Below, piece after piece: positions 8,399 through 15,241 of a DNA stretch of 20,407 bases (positions within the stretch are counted from its first letter, which is position 1; each line of letters begins with the position of its first letter). Made by a program: the position numbers and the translations under genes. Below the pieces are notes generated by a model that ran no database searches, had not been told where the DNA came from, and saw nothing but the letters and a program-made list of their open reading frames with translations. The stretch covers positions 1 to 20,407 of the forward strand of contig JBJKPP010000238.1 of assembly GCA_046706145.1 (NCBI GenBank). The letters are read 5' to 3'. Origin of the DNA: JBJKPP01 sp046706145 (GTDB lineage Bacteria; Bacteroidota; Ignavibacteria; Ignavibacteriales; Ignavibacteriaceae).

Positions 8399-8818
8399 TT
8401 AACTATTTTTCTTAGATTCTTTATATGCATCTACACCAGCTTTTAAAGCAGACTTCAGGTTTTCTTTTTCAGCGTCCAAATTCACTTTCTTGTCGCTCAA
8501 AGCACTTGTAGCTTTGGCTTTTGCATCAGATAAAACCTTCTCTGCATTTTTCAGTATTTCATCAGATTTGGATCTTGCATCGTTGATAATCTTATCAGAA
8601 CGTTTCTTGCCCTCATTTATCATGTCTTTTGCTTTATCCCTGGCGTCAGTAATATACTTATCAGCATCGTCTAAATATTCGTCAGTTCGGCTTTTCAAAT
8701 CATCCCTGAATTCTTTACCGGTTTTAGGGGCATAAAGAAGAGCGAAAACTGCTCCGATAGCTCCTCCCGCTAACAAGCCGGCTAAAAAACTTACACCAGA
8801 ATTATTTTCCCTAGACAT
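8399..8818 (-). CDS. YtxH-domain protein
   Basis: I place the start at the ATG at 8816-8818 (139 residues) because AGGAG ends six bases upstream. An in-frame TTG two codons earlier overlaps the end of that site and is unlikely. The protein opens with a Gly/Ala-rich hydrophobic segment (SFLAGLLAGGAIGAVFALLYAPKTGKE), the diagnostic YtxH pattern of a glycine-rich membrane-associating helix ending in APKTGKE. It continues as a highly charged Lys/Asp/Ala helix with 11-residue-like periodicity (about 45-120), reminiscent of LEA or apolipoprotein-type helices. It is paired with the DUF948 gene downstream. Members are linked to stress or envelope functions, but the mechanism is unknown. Confidence 0.87.
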   Translation of the reverse strand: MSRENNSGVSFLAGLLAGGAIGAVFALLYAPKTGKEFRDDLKSRTDEYLDDADKYITDARDKAKDMINEGKKRSDKIINDARSKSDEILKNAEKVLSDAKAKATSALSDKKVNLDAEKENLKSALKAGVDAYKESKKNS

Positions 8819-8909
8819 AGTCAACTCCTTTTATATATATAATTTACGTTAGTTGAATTTAACAAGGCTCTATTTGAAAATCAAGAAACCCGATTTTATA
8901 CGAGTATTA
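8819..8909 (-). promoter_or_regulatory. Possible internal promoter upstream of the ytxH-like gene
   Basis: The gap between icd and the ytxH-like gene is one of the longest within the minus-strand gene run (about 90 bp). On the minus strand TTGATT, 17 bases, then TAAATT can be read as a weak sigma70-like -35/-10 pair (four of six matches each), followed by AAAGGAG before the start. The match is poor enough to be chance. It would allow separate expression of the ytxH/ytxG/EF-G2/HIT block. Confidence 0.25.
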
Positions 8910-10157
8910 TTACATATTATTTATTATCTCTTTTGCAAATTCAGAGGTTTTTACTTCTCTGGCTCCTTTCATCTGCCGCGCAAGATCATATGTTACCACC
9001 TTGGATTTTATCGTCTTTCTTAACGCTTTTTCTATTAATTTACCTGCTTTTTTCCAACCTAGATAATCAAACATCATTACCCCGGACAAAATAAGGGATC
9101 CGGGATTGACCTTGTCCATTCCTGCATATTTTGGAGCAGTTCCGTGAGTTGCCTCAAAAATTGCAGTAGTGTAACTTATGTTTGCTCCTGGAGCCATTCC
9201 TAAGCCGCCTACTTGCGCAGCGCAAGCATCCGAAAGATAATCACCATTCAAATTTGGAGTAGCTAGAATTTCATATTCATTTGGTCTTAGTAAAAGCTGT
9301 TGAAAGGAACTATCCGCAATTCTATCTTTTATAAGAATCTTTCCATTAGGAAGATTTCCATTATAATTCTCAAATAGTTCGTCTTCTGTTATTGTAATAT
9401 CAGGATACTGATCCTTTGCAACTTTATAGCCCCATTCTTTGAAAGCACCCTCAGTAAATTTCATAATATTACCTTTATGAACCAAAGTGACGCTTCTTCT
9501 CTTATTTTCTATTGCATATTCTATTGCTTTTTTAACCAATCTTTCAGAACCAAACTTGCTAATTGGCTTTATTCCTATCCCGGAAAATTCTCTGATGTTC
9601 TTGTTAAATTTCGTGTTGATGAAATTCCTCAGTTCATCAGCCTCATGTGTTCCCGCCTTAAACTCTATACCTGAATAAACATCTTCAGTATTCTCTCTAA
9701 AGATCACAACATCCAAAAGTTTTGGTTTCTTAACCGGACTAGGAACACCGGAATAATATTTCACAGGTCTGACACAAGCAAATAAATCCAGTTTTTGTCT
9801 TAGTGCTACGTTGAGACTTCTGATGCCTCCGCCAACTGGAGTAGTAAGCGGCCCTTTGATCGCTACTTTGAATTCTTTGATAGCTTCAATGGTTTCATCA
9901 GGAAGCCACTGATTTTCCCCATAGGTTTTTACAGCTTTCTCACCGGCGTACATTTCCATCCAGGCAACGTACTTTTTCCCTTTGAATGATTTTTCAACTG
10001 CCGCATCAAAAACCATTTTTGCTGCATTCCAAATATCCGGACCTATCCCGTCTCCTTCTATAAACCCTACAATTGGATTATTAGGAACATTTAATTTTTC
10101 GCCTTTGGTTGTAATTAATTTCCCATTGGTGGGTACAACTATTTTTGAATATCCCAT
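8910..10157 (-). CDS. icd: Isocitrate dehydrogenase, NADP-dependent type
   Basis: The 415-residue protein follows the E. coli Icd sequence along its whole length. It oxidatively decarboxylates isocitrate to 2-oxoglutarate in the TCA cycle, or can run reductively in organisms with a reverse cycle. Visible landmarks are IEGDGIGPD (33-41), KGPLTTPVGGGIRSLNVALR (101-120) with the substrate-binding and regulatory Ser114, FRENTEDVY (153-161), LVHKGNIMKFTEGAF (225-239), NLNGDYLSD (302-310) and ATHGTAPKYAG (336-346). Lys343/Tyr344 and Tyr390/Arg394 (in TYDLARQM) correspond to the E. coli residues that hold the 2'-phosphate, so NADP is the likely cofactor. The start has GAGGAG seven bases upstream. 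It lies 17 bp downstream of the YbhN-like membrane gene, probably in one transcript, though no functional link is apparent. No aceK-like kinase is in the window. Confidence 0.97.
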   Translation of the reverse strand: MGYSKIVVPTNGKLITTKGEKLNVPNNPIVGFIEGDGIGPDIWNAAKMVFDAAVEKSFKGKKYVAWMEMYAGEKAVKTYGENQWLPDETIEAIKEFKVAIKGPLTTPVGGGIRSLNVALRQKLDLFACVRPVKYYSGVPSPVKKPKLLDVVIFRENTEDVYSGIEFKAGTHEADELRNFINTKFNKNIREFSGIGIKPISKFGSERLVKKAIEYAIENKRRSVTLVHKGNIMKFTEGAFKEWGYKVAKDQYPDITITEDELFENYNGNLPNGKILIKDRIADSSFQQLLLRPNEYEILATPNLNGDYLSDACAAQVGGLGMAPGANISYTTAIFEATHGTAPKYAGMDKVNPGSLILSGVMMFDYLGWKKAGKLIEKALRKTIKSKVVTYDLARQMKGAREVKTSEFAKEIINNM

Positions 10158-10174
10158 TTTTTTCTCCTCTTATT

Positions 10175-11128
10175 TTATGCCTTTTTCGCCAAATATTTAT
10201 TAAACCTTGATTGATAAATTGTCAAACTTAATATGCCAACTAAAACTGCAAACCATAAAGTTACGATTCGTATTAAAATTGTGGAAGCCACAGCAATGTT
10301 CTTAGAAAAATGTCTCTTCACAAGTAAAAACGTTAATGAACCTTCGGTAAAACCAAGTCCCCCCGGTATCATAGATATTGCCCCAACCATGGTCGAAAAT
10401 CCATAACTAAATGATGCCCAGAAAAGAGTCACATCTATATTAAAATCTTTCAGGATGATATAATATTCCAAACATTCAAAAAACCATCCAACCAAACTTA
10501 ATAAAATCATTTTAAATAGTGGAAGCGGGCTAAGCAATACGAACGAACTTTCGTATGCCATATGTACTTTGTGTAAATGCTTTTCAAAAAATTTGAATCT
10601 CTCTAAGAAGCCAATTATAACTAACGAAATTCTCTTGTTGCTTAAGATGAAGATTACACCTATAAGTAATGCAGTAAAAAAAAGAACAAAATATTTTGCC
10701 ACATCAAAAAAGTAGGCACCTAATAAAATTATGATAATTATAGAAAGAGAATCTGTTATTCTTTCAGCAATTACTACAGGCACTGTTTTGCTGATGGGCG
10801 TTTCGTCTATTTCTTTCACCAAGTAAGATTTTAGGAACTCCCCAACTTTCCCCGGCGTTACGCTCATAACCAAACCAGATAGAAATATAGAGAAAGAATC
10901 TAATTTCTTTATTTTTACATTAATTAGTGAAAGGTAATAGTCCCACTTTATAAATCTAGTGATATAATTTAAAAAGCTCAGAACCACGAGCAGTGGGAAG
11001 AGAATCCAATGGAAATTTTCTAAGGCTTTTACTACATCTCCATAACTTGCGTACAAGGAAAAGCCAAGATAGACAATGCCCCCCAATGCAATAGTAATCA
11101 GTATTTTCTTTTTTACATTCTCAAGCAA
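10175..11128 (-). CDS. UPF0104/YbhN-like (LPG synthase membrane-domain) integral membrane protein
   Basis: This 317-residue protein has about eight membrane helices and the family signature around residues 85-105, where SVTPGKVGEFLKSYLV matches the xPGxxGE motif of UPF0104/AglD2/LPG_synthase_TM proteins. A second conserved stretch, MIPGGLGFTEGS, lies in the C-terminal third. Relatives include the flippase-like membrane domain of MprF and YbhN, which handle lipids or lipid-linked substrates. No aminoacyl-transfer domain is attached, so lipid lysylation is not implied. The start is a TTG at 11126-11128, one base after the maf stop (TAAATTG), with no good ATG nearby. This arrangement indicates translational coupling to maf. 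Family call firm, substrate unknown. Confidence 0.85.
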   Translation of the reverse strand: MLENVKKKILITIALGGIVYLGFSLYASYGDVVKALENFHWILFPLLVVLSFLNYITRFIKWDYYLSLINVKIKKLDSFSIFLSGLVMSVTPGKVGEFLKSYLVKEIDETPISKTVPVVIAERITDSLSIIIIILLGAYFFDVAKYFVLFFTALLIGVIFILSNKRISLVIIGFLERFKFFEKHLHKVHMAYESSFVLLSPLPLFKMILLSLVGWFFECLEYYIILKDFNIDVTLFWASFSYGFSTMVGAISMIPGGLGFTEGSLTFLLVKRHFSKNIAVASTILIRIVTLWFAVLVGILSLTIYQSRFNKYLAKKA

Positions 11129-11129
11129 T

Positions 11130-11708
11130 TTAAGCTATTTTCTTTAATGATAAGTAAAGTTTAGATATCGGTAGCCCGACAACATTATAATAACAGCCGT
11201 CAATTCGTTTTATAAACACAGCGCCAATATCATCCTGAATTCCATAGGCTCCAGCTTTGTCTAGGCTCGATCCAGTTTTTATGTAATCTTTTATCTCCGA
11301 CATTTCTAATTTTCTGAAAGTAACTTCAGTTTTTTCAAAACCAGTTTTCACTATTTTTCTTTTACTGTTAAAGATTGAAAATCCGGTATAAACAGTGTGT
11401 GTCTTCGCACTTAATTTTTTTAACATTTCGACGGCTTCTTTGTTTGAGCCAGGTTTTCCCAGAATTTCCCCATCTATAACAACTATTGTATCAGCTGTAA
11501 TTATTATCCCCTTTTTAACCTGCTTTTTTGCTTCACTCAATTTTTCCAGCGCTAATTTCCTAACCATCTTTGCAGGATCTTCGTGGTCAACAAAATTCTC
11601 TTCGTATTCCAATTCTAAAGTTTTGAAATCATCTATCAACAACTTCAGAAGTTTTTTCCTCCGAGGAGATTTAGAAGCAAGATAAACCGGGAGTGCAGAT
11701 TTAAGCAT
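11130..11708 (-). CDS. maf: Maf-like nucleoside triphosphate pyrophosphatase (probable dTTP/UTP type)
   Basis: The 192-residue protein has all the Maf/HAM1-fold landmarks: LASKSPRRKKLL (10-21, nucleotide binding), TADTIV (71-76, with catalytic Asp73), GKP (84-86), KAGAYGIQ (151-158) and NVVGLP (175-180). It hydrolyses non-canonical or pyrimidine nucleoside triphosphates to the monophosphate plus PPi, a house-cleaning activity also tied to septation in Bacillus. From memory, KAGAYGIQ resembles the YhdE (dTTP/UTP) branch more than YceF, but this is a modest inference. Length is normal. It is followed after one base by the UPF0104-like gene. Confidence 0.94.
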   Translation of the reverse strand: MLKSALPVYLASKSPRRKKLLKLLIDDFKTLELEYEENFVDHEDPAKMVRKLALEKLSEAKKQVKKGIIITADTIVVIDGEILGKPGSNKEAVEMLKKLSAKTHTVYTGFSIFNSKRKIVKTGFEKTEVTFRKLEMSEIKDYIKTGSSLDKAGAYGIQDDIGAVFIKRIDGCYYNVVGLPISKLYLSLKKIA

Positions 11709-11776
11709 CTTTAAAATTAAGCCATTCTAGAACACAAAAAATAAGGATAATAAATGAAAGAATAAAAAAGGAAGGA

Positions 11777-12175
11777 CTACCTGAACATTGCCTTTATACT
11801 TCCCCATGTTCTCTTAACGCCGGAAATATTTGGGGAAACAGAAACTTCGTTAGAATAAGAGTAGCTGTTGTCATTATCTACAATCTTAAGTCTGTAAATA
11901 AAAATTAGGTCATTAGCTTTGTAAGCTGACTTATCCACATATGAATAATAAGAATTGCTTCCGGCAGCTTGAACTGAGGCAATATCCGTGTAGGAACCAT
12001 CAGGTGTTTTTCTCTCAATTACAAACTGCTTGAGATTAGTTTCTTCTTCAGTTTTCCATTGTAATAATACATTATCCCCATCACTGGAGACGTGGAAATA
12101 ATCTAAATAAGCTCCAGCAAATATTGAAGTAACAAAAAGTCCGAGCAGAATGCTCAAAAAAAGACCTTTTTTCAT
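11777..12175 (-). CDS. Small exported FnIII-like protein
   Basis: The 132-residue product starts with a signal peptide (MKKGLFLSILLGLFVTSIFA, about residues 1-20). The mature part is about the size of one beta-sandwich domain. The stretch LLQWKTEEETNLKQFVIERK (37-56), followed by a YRLKIVDNDNSYSYSNEVSV strand pair, is the pattern of fibronectin-III-like domains common in exported Bacteroidota proteins. It ends with a short basic tail, RTWGSIKAMFR (122-132), rather than a T9SS sorting domain. It sits 31 bp downstream of the MATE gene and 68 bp upstream of maf. I know of no assigned function; it could be a periplasmic or surface binding module. Confidence 0.7.
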   Translation of the reverse strand: MKKGLFLSILLGLFVTSIFAGAYLDYFHVSSDGDNVLLQWKTEEETNLKQFVIERKTPDGSYTDIASVQAAGSNSYYSYVDKSAYKANDLIFIYRLKIVDNDNSYSYSNEVSVSPNISGVKRTWGSIKAMFR

Positions 12176-12206
12176 ACCTAAAATATATTCCAGTACTCAC
12201 TGAATG

Positions 12207-13583
12207 TCAAGCTGTTTGGGTTTTATTTTCAAGGATAGTGTTATCTTTCATCCAATGCCCCTTTTTAAATTCCCTATAAATAACGGTAGAGTAAATTATT
12301 ATGTAAACAGGCAATGCCATCCACGCCCAAACCAAGCCAAGATGTAAGAAAACACCCATTAAATATGCCAACGGAACAAAAATAAACAAATTGGTGATTA
12401 CTTCGGCTTTCATTACAAACACAGTTTTGCCTGCAGCTTGTAAACCGTTTGCCAAGACTACTCCTGTTGCATAAAATACTTGTGCAAAACCAGCAACCCT
12501 CAGCACAGGCATTGCGGTTGAAATAATCGAATCATTATTAGTAATCAAAAGTAGAACTATCTTTGGTAGGAATATATATATTAGACCCAGCACTGTAGTA
12601 TAATAAGTAGCAATCTTTGCCGTTTCAAAACCAAAAATCTTTGCTCTTGTTACATACCCAGCTCCCAGATTGTTACCAACCAAAGTCTGCACTGCTATAC
12701 CGAACCCAAAGCAAGGCAAAAACGAAATAAAAAGTGTACTTATTACAGCTTGAGTTGCAGCCTGCTCCTGAACTCCAATGAGGCCTGTAATAATTACAAA
12801 AATCAAAAAACCTATTAGGATAAATACATTCTGTAGTGAAACAGGAATTGATATTCTATATATAGCTTTTATTAAACTGAAATCTATTTTAAAGTTCCTA
12901 AAATTGCGGAACTGATGTCGATAAGATGGCAACAACAAAACTATCAAGTAGAAGAAAAAATCAAATAGAGTTGCAAGGCTCGAAGCTAATCCGGCGCCTG
13001 CCAATCCCATTCTTGGAGCACCGAAGTTGCCGTAAATTAATATATAATTAAAAATTATATTCAAAAGGTTGGTAACTATTCCGGAAATCATAAAAATCTT
13101 AGTCTTGCTAATCCCAAAAAAAAAGCCTCGGTAGGAGACAGATATTAAGAAAAAAGGGATGCCTATAAATCTAAAGAAGATGTACTCTCCTGCATACTTC
13201 CCCACCGTTGGATCTGCGGCAAAAAAATGTGCTATATTATCAGAAGCTAGAAGGCCGACAGCCGCTACTATAATTCCAATTGTAAATCCAATTATCAAGG
13301 AATTACTTAGTGCCATAGAGCAGCCATCATAATCTTTTTCCCCATATTTCCTGGCAACTATAACGTGCGTTCCAGTTGCTAAACTTGAAAAGAAACTTAC
13401 CAAGGCCCATGTTGCCAGAACACCAAGTCCCATAGCAGCCAGCGCATATTTTGCCTCTTGAAGTCTTCCCACCATGGCTGTATCCACCAAGGAAACCACC
13501 ATCTGTGTTGAAAGTCCGGCAATTGCTGGTAGTGCAATTCGAAAAATCTTTTTATAATAAGAGTTAACAGGTAAAAAATTCAT
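12207..13583 (-). CDS. MATE-family multidrug/metabolite efflux transporter
   Basis: The 458-residue protein has about 12 membrane helices in two similar halves, typical of MATE exporters (NorM/DinF group). The first helices contain the expected SLVDTAMVGRL segment (about 27-37), and the family's short Gly/Pro-containing loops are present in both halves. Such carriers export cationic or organic compounds using a Na+ or H+ gradient. Neither the ion nor the substrate can be read from the sequence. It heads the ten-gene minus-strand run and is divergent from the T9SS cargo gene at 13762. An inverted repeat lies 26 bp upstream of its start. No local regulator gene is present. Confidence 0.92.
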   Translation of the reverse strand: MNFLPVNSYYKKIFRIALPAIAGLSTQMVVSLVDTAMVGRLQEAKYALAAMGLGVLATWALVSFFSSLATGTHVIVARKYGEKDYDGCSMALSNSLIIGFTIGIIVAAVGLLASDNIAHFFAADPTVGKYAGEYIFFRFIGIPFFLISVSYRGFFFGISKTKIFMISGIVTNLLNIIFNYILIYGNFGAPRMGLAGAGLASSLATLFDFFFYLIVLLLPSYRHQFRNFRNFKIDFSLIKAIYRISIPVSLQNVFILIGFLIFVIITGLIGVQEQAATQAVISTLFISFLPCFGFGIAVQTLVGNNLGAGYVTRAKIFGFETAKIATYYTTVLGLIYIFLPKIVLLLITNNDSIISTAMPVLRVAGFAQVFYATGVVLANGLQAAGKTVFVMKAEVITNLFIFVPLAYLMGVFLHLGLVWAWMALPVYIIIYSTVIYREFKKGHWMKDNTILENKTQTA

Positions 13584-13608
13584 ATCGTGAAAGATAAGTA
13601 TTTTTAAA

Positions 13609-13629
13609 TTGTTAAAACTATTTTAACAA
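13609..13629. promoter_or_regulatory. Perfect 9-bp inverted repeat, possible operator
   Basis: TTGTTAAAA-CTA-TTTTAACAA is a perfect 9-bp inverted repeat with a 3-base spacer in the divergent gap. It lies 26 bp before the MATE start and about 130 bp before the T9SS cargo start. Size and position suit a dimeric repressor site overlapping the MATE promoter, but an AT-rich repeat of this length can arise by chance. Confidence 0.3.
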
Positions 13630-13711
13630 ATTATTAAATCTCTTAATTTTCTACTCGTTCATCTACAATTAAATAATTGGCTACTTGACATTTATTTCAA
13701 ATTTTTCAAAC

Positions 13712-13742
13712 TTGAATCTATCTTTCCGTACATTAATATAAT
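13712..13742 (+). promoter_or_regulatory. Possible promoter for the T9SS cargo genes
   Basis: A perfect TATAAT (13737-13742) lies 19 bp after TTGAAT (13712-13717). The spacing is two bases longer than ideal and would leave a leader of only about a dozen bases before the start at 13762. TTGACA at 13685-13690 is an alternative -35, but it has no matching -10. Tentative. Confidence 0.3.
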
Positions 13743-13761
13743 TATTCAATAAGAGGTGCCT

Positions 13762-15222
13762 ATGAATAAATTCTATACAGGCTTAATTCTTATCATTTTT
13801 TTACTTTTACCCACCAAAATTTTTTCACAAACATTTAATGGAAAATGGAGTTGCGATTACGCAACTGATGATGACGGGGCAAATGGAATCGGCTATAATT
13901 CTGCTTCGATCGGAGTTATAGATGACAATGCTTTTGTAGCCCTGGCTAGTTCCCGTACCGGAGATTTCTGCTATTTAGTAGGTTATGCAAATGCTGATTC
14001 TGCAAATGGAAGATTGGGTCAGTTTGAGTACCAAACTTCCTATCGAATGCAGTGGCTAAGTGGTTTCGACCAGGCTACCTTAGAAAATGCCTTTAGTTTA
14101 ACAGCATCAAGTGATTCTCTTATATACGTTGCTAATAACGATCAATCTAGGAATATCTTAGTCTTTAAGATGAGTACTGATTCTATTGTTTCCACAGATT
14201 ACAGAATGGAAACAGCAACAGCAGGAGCTGATTCAATATTTGCTGTAGCATTAGATGGAAACGGCTATGTATATGTTTCCTCCATCAATAAGGACTCCAC
14301 CAAAGCAAGTGAAATATTTGTTTATAAGGGGATAAAGGATGATGGTAATTGGTCAGGATCACACACTTCTCAGCCAGTAGCTAAAATAACTCTACCCGAC
14401 CCCGGACAAATAAGAGGTCTCGCAGCTAATCCCCAAGGCACTGTCGTTTATGCTTCAAATTTCACTAATAAGAAGATCTATTGCTTTGTAGGTAATCCAT
14501 CAAATGGATATTCGTTGTATTCCGGTTTTAATTTTACACTTAACGATGCTTATAGATCCCCGGCCGATAGCTTTTATTATGATGCCGGTCCTATTGGTAT
14601 GACTTTTATGAAAGATAAAAATATACTCTTCGTTGCGTGTGGAATTGATTATAGTTACGGACCCGGGTATTATGAATATGGTAAAATCTATGCAATAAAC
14701 CCGAACACTGGTTCCGTGTTGGATACAATAGACACAGCCAAATGGAATTACGATGTTACCGGAACTTATAACAATAGAATTAATGGAATTGCTTCCGGCT
14801 ACACTTCTACATATGATGTTGCATTTGATAAAGATTATAATTTATACGATCAATCCTATTTTGGCTGGACCGTAGATAAATGGACATTCTCAGGAACATT
14901 GCCTACTATACCTTTAACAATTACAGGTATTAGCAAAGAAGGTAATACTATTCCTAAAGATTTTACACTAAATCAGAACTATCCTAATCCGTTTAATCCA
15001 TCTACAAATATTACATTTTCTTTGAATAAGCAATCCAATATAAGTCTTAGCATTTATGACATTACCGGTAAATTAGTAACGAAACTAATAGACAATGCTG
15101 AATTCTCATCAGGTTCTTACAAAGTTACTTTTGATGCGTCTAGATTAGCATCAGGTGTTTACATTTACGTTTTGAAAAATGGAATTAATCAGTTGTCAAA
15201 AAAAATGACATTACTCAAATAA
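13762..15222 (+). CDS. T9SS-secreted protein, probable beta-propeller with C-terminal sorting domain
   Basis: I choose the ATG at 13762 (486 residues) over a GTG six bases upstream because AAGAGG(TG) sits at the right distance before it. Residues 1-23 form a signal peptide (MNKFYTGLILIIFLLLPTKIFSQ). The middle part (about 30-395) has repeated strand-turn units such as GNGYVYVSSINKD, NPQGTVVYASNF and KDKNILFVACGI, which resemble blades of a WD40/NHL-like beta-propeller. The last 84 residues (403-486) are a type A T9SS sorting domain: LNQNYPNPFNPSTNITF at the start, GxY/GVYIY near the end, and a KKMTLLK terminus. The protein should be exported by Sec, then carried across the outer membrane by T9SS and trimmed. 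The next gene follows after 19 bp and has the same sorting domain. Ligand or enzyme activity not evident. Confidence 0.85.
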   Translation: MNKFYTGLILIIFLLLPTKIFSQTFNGKWSCDYATDDDGANGIGYNSASIGVIDDNAFVALASSRTGDFCYLVGYANADSANGRLGQFEYQTSYRMQWLSGFDQATLENAFSLTASSDSLIYVANNDQSRNILVFKMSTDSIVSTDYRMETATAGADSIFAVALDGNGYVYVSSINKDSTKASEIFVYKGIKDDGNWSGSHTSQPVAKITLPDPGQIRGLAANPQGTVVYASNFTNKKIYCFVGNPSNGYSLYSGFNFTLNDAYRSPADSFYYDAGPIGMTFMKDKNILFVACGIDYSYGPGYYEYGKIYAINPNTGSVLDTIDTAKWNYDVTGTYNNRINGIASGYTSTYDVAFDKDYNLYDQSYFGWTVDKWTFSGTLPTIPLTITGISKEGNTIPKDFTLNQNYPNPFNPSTNITFSLNKQSNISLSIYDITGKLVTKLIDNAEFSSGSYKVTFDASRLASGVYIYVLKNGINQLSKKMTLLK

Positions 15223-15241
15223 CAAAAACAGTGAGGTAGAT

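Noticed and set aside
8490..8735. Plus-strand open frame opposite the YtxH-like gene
   Set aside because: The Lys/Asp/Ala-rich repeats of the real gene read as a Ser/Leu-rich frame on the other strand; no supporting signal.
8816..8824. TTG at 8824 as the start of the YtxH-like gene
   Set aside because: It abuts the Shine-Dalgarno sequence with no spacing, while the ATG two codons later is ideally placed.
10175..11128. MprF-type lipid lysylation (antimicrobial peptide resistance)
   Set aside because: Only the membrane domain is present; the aminoacyl-transfer domain that would define this function is missing.
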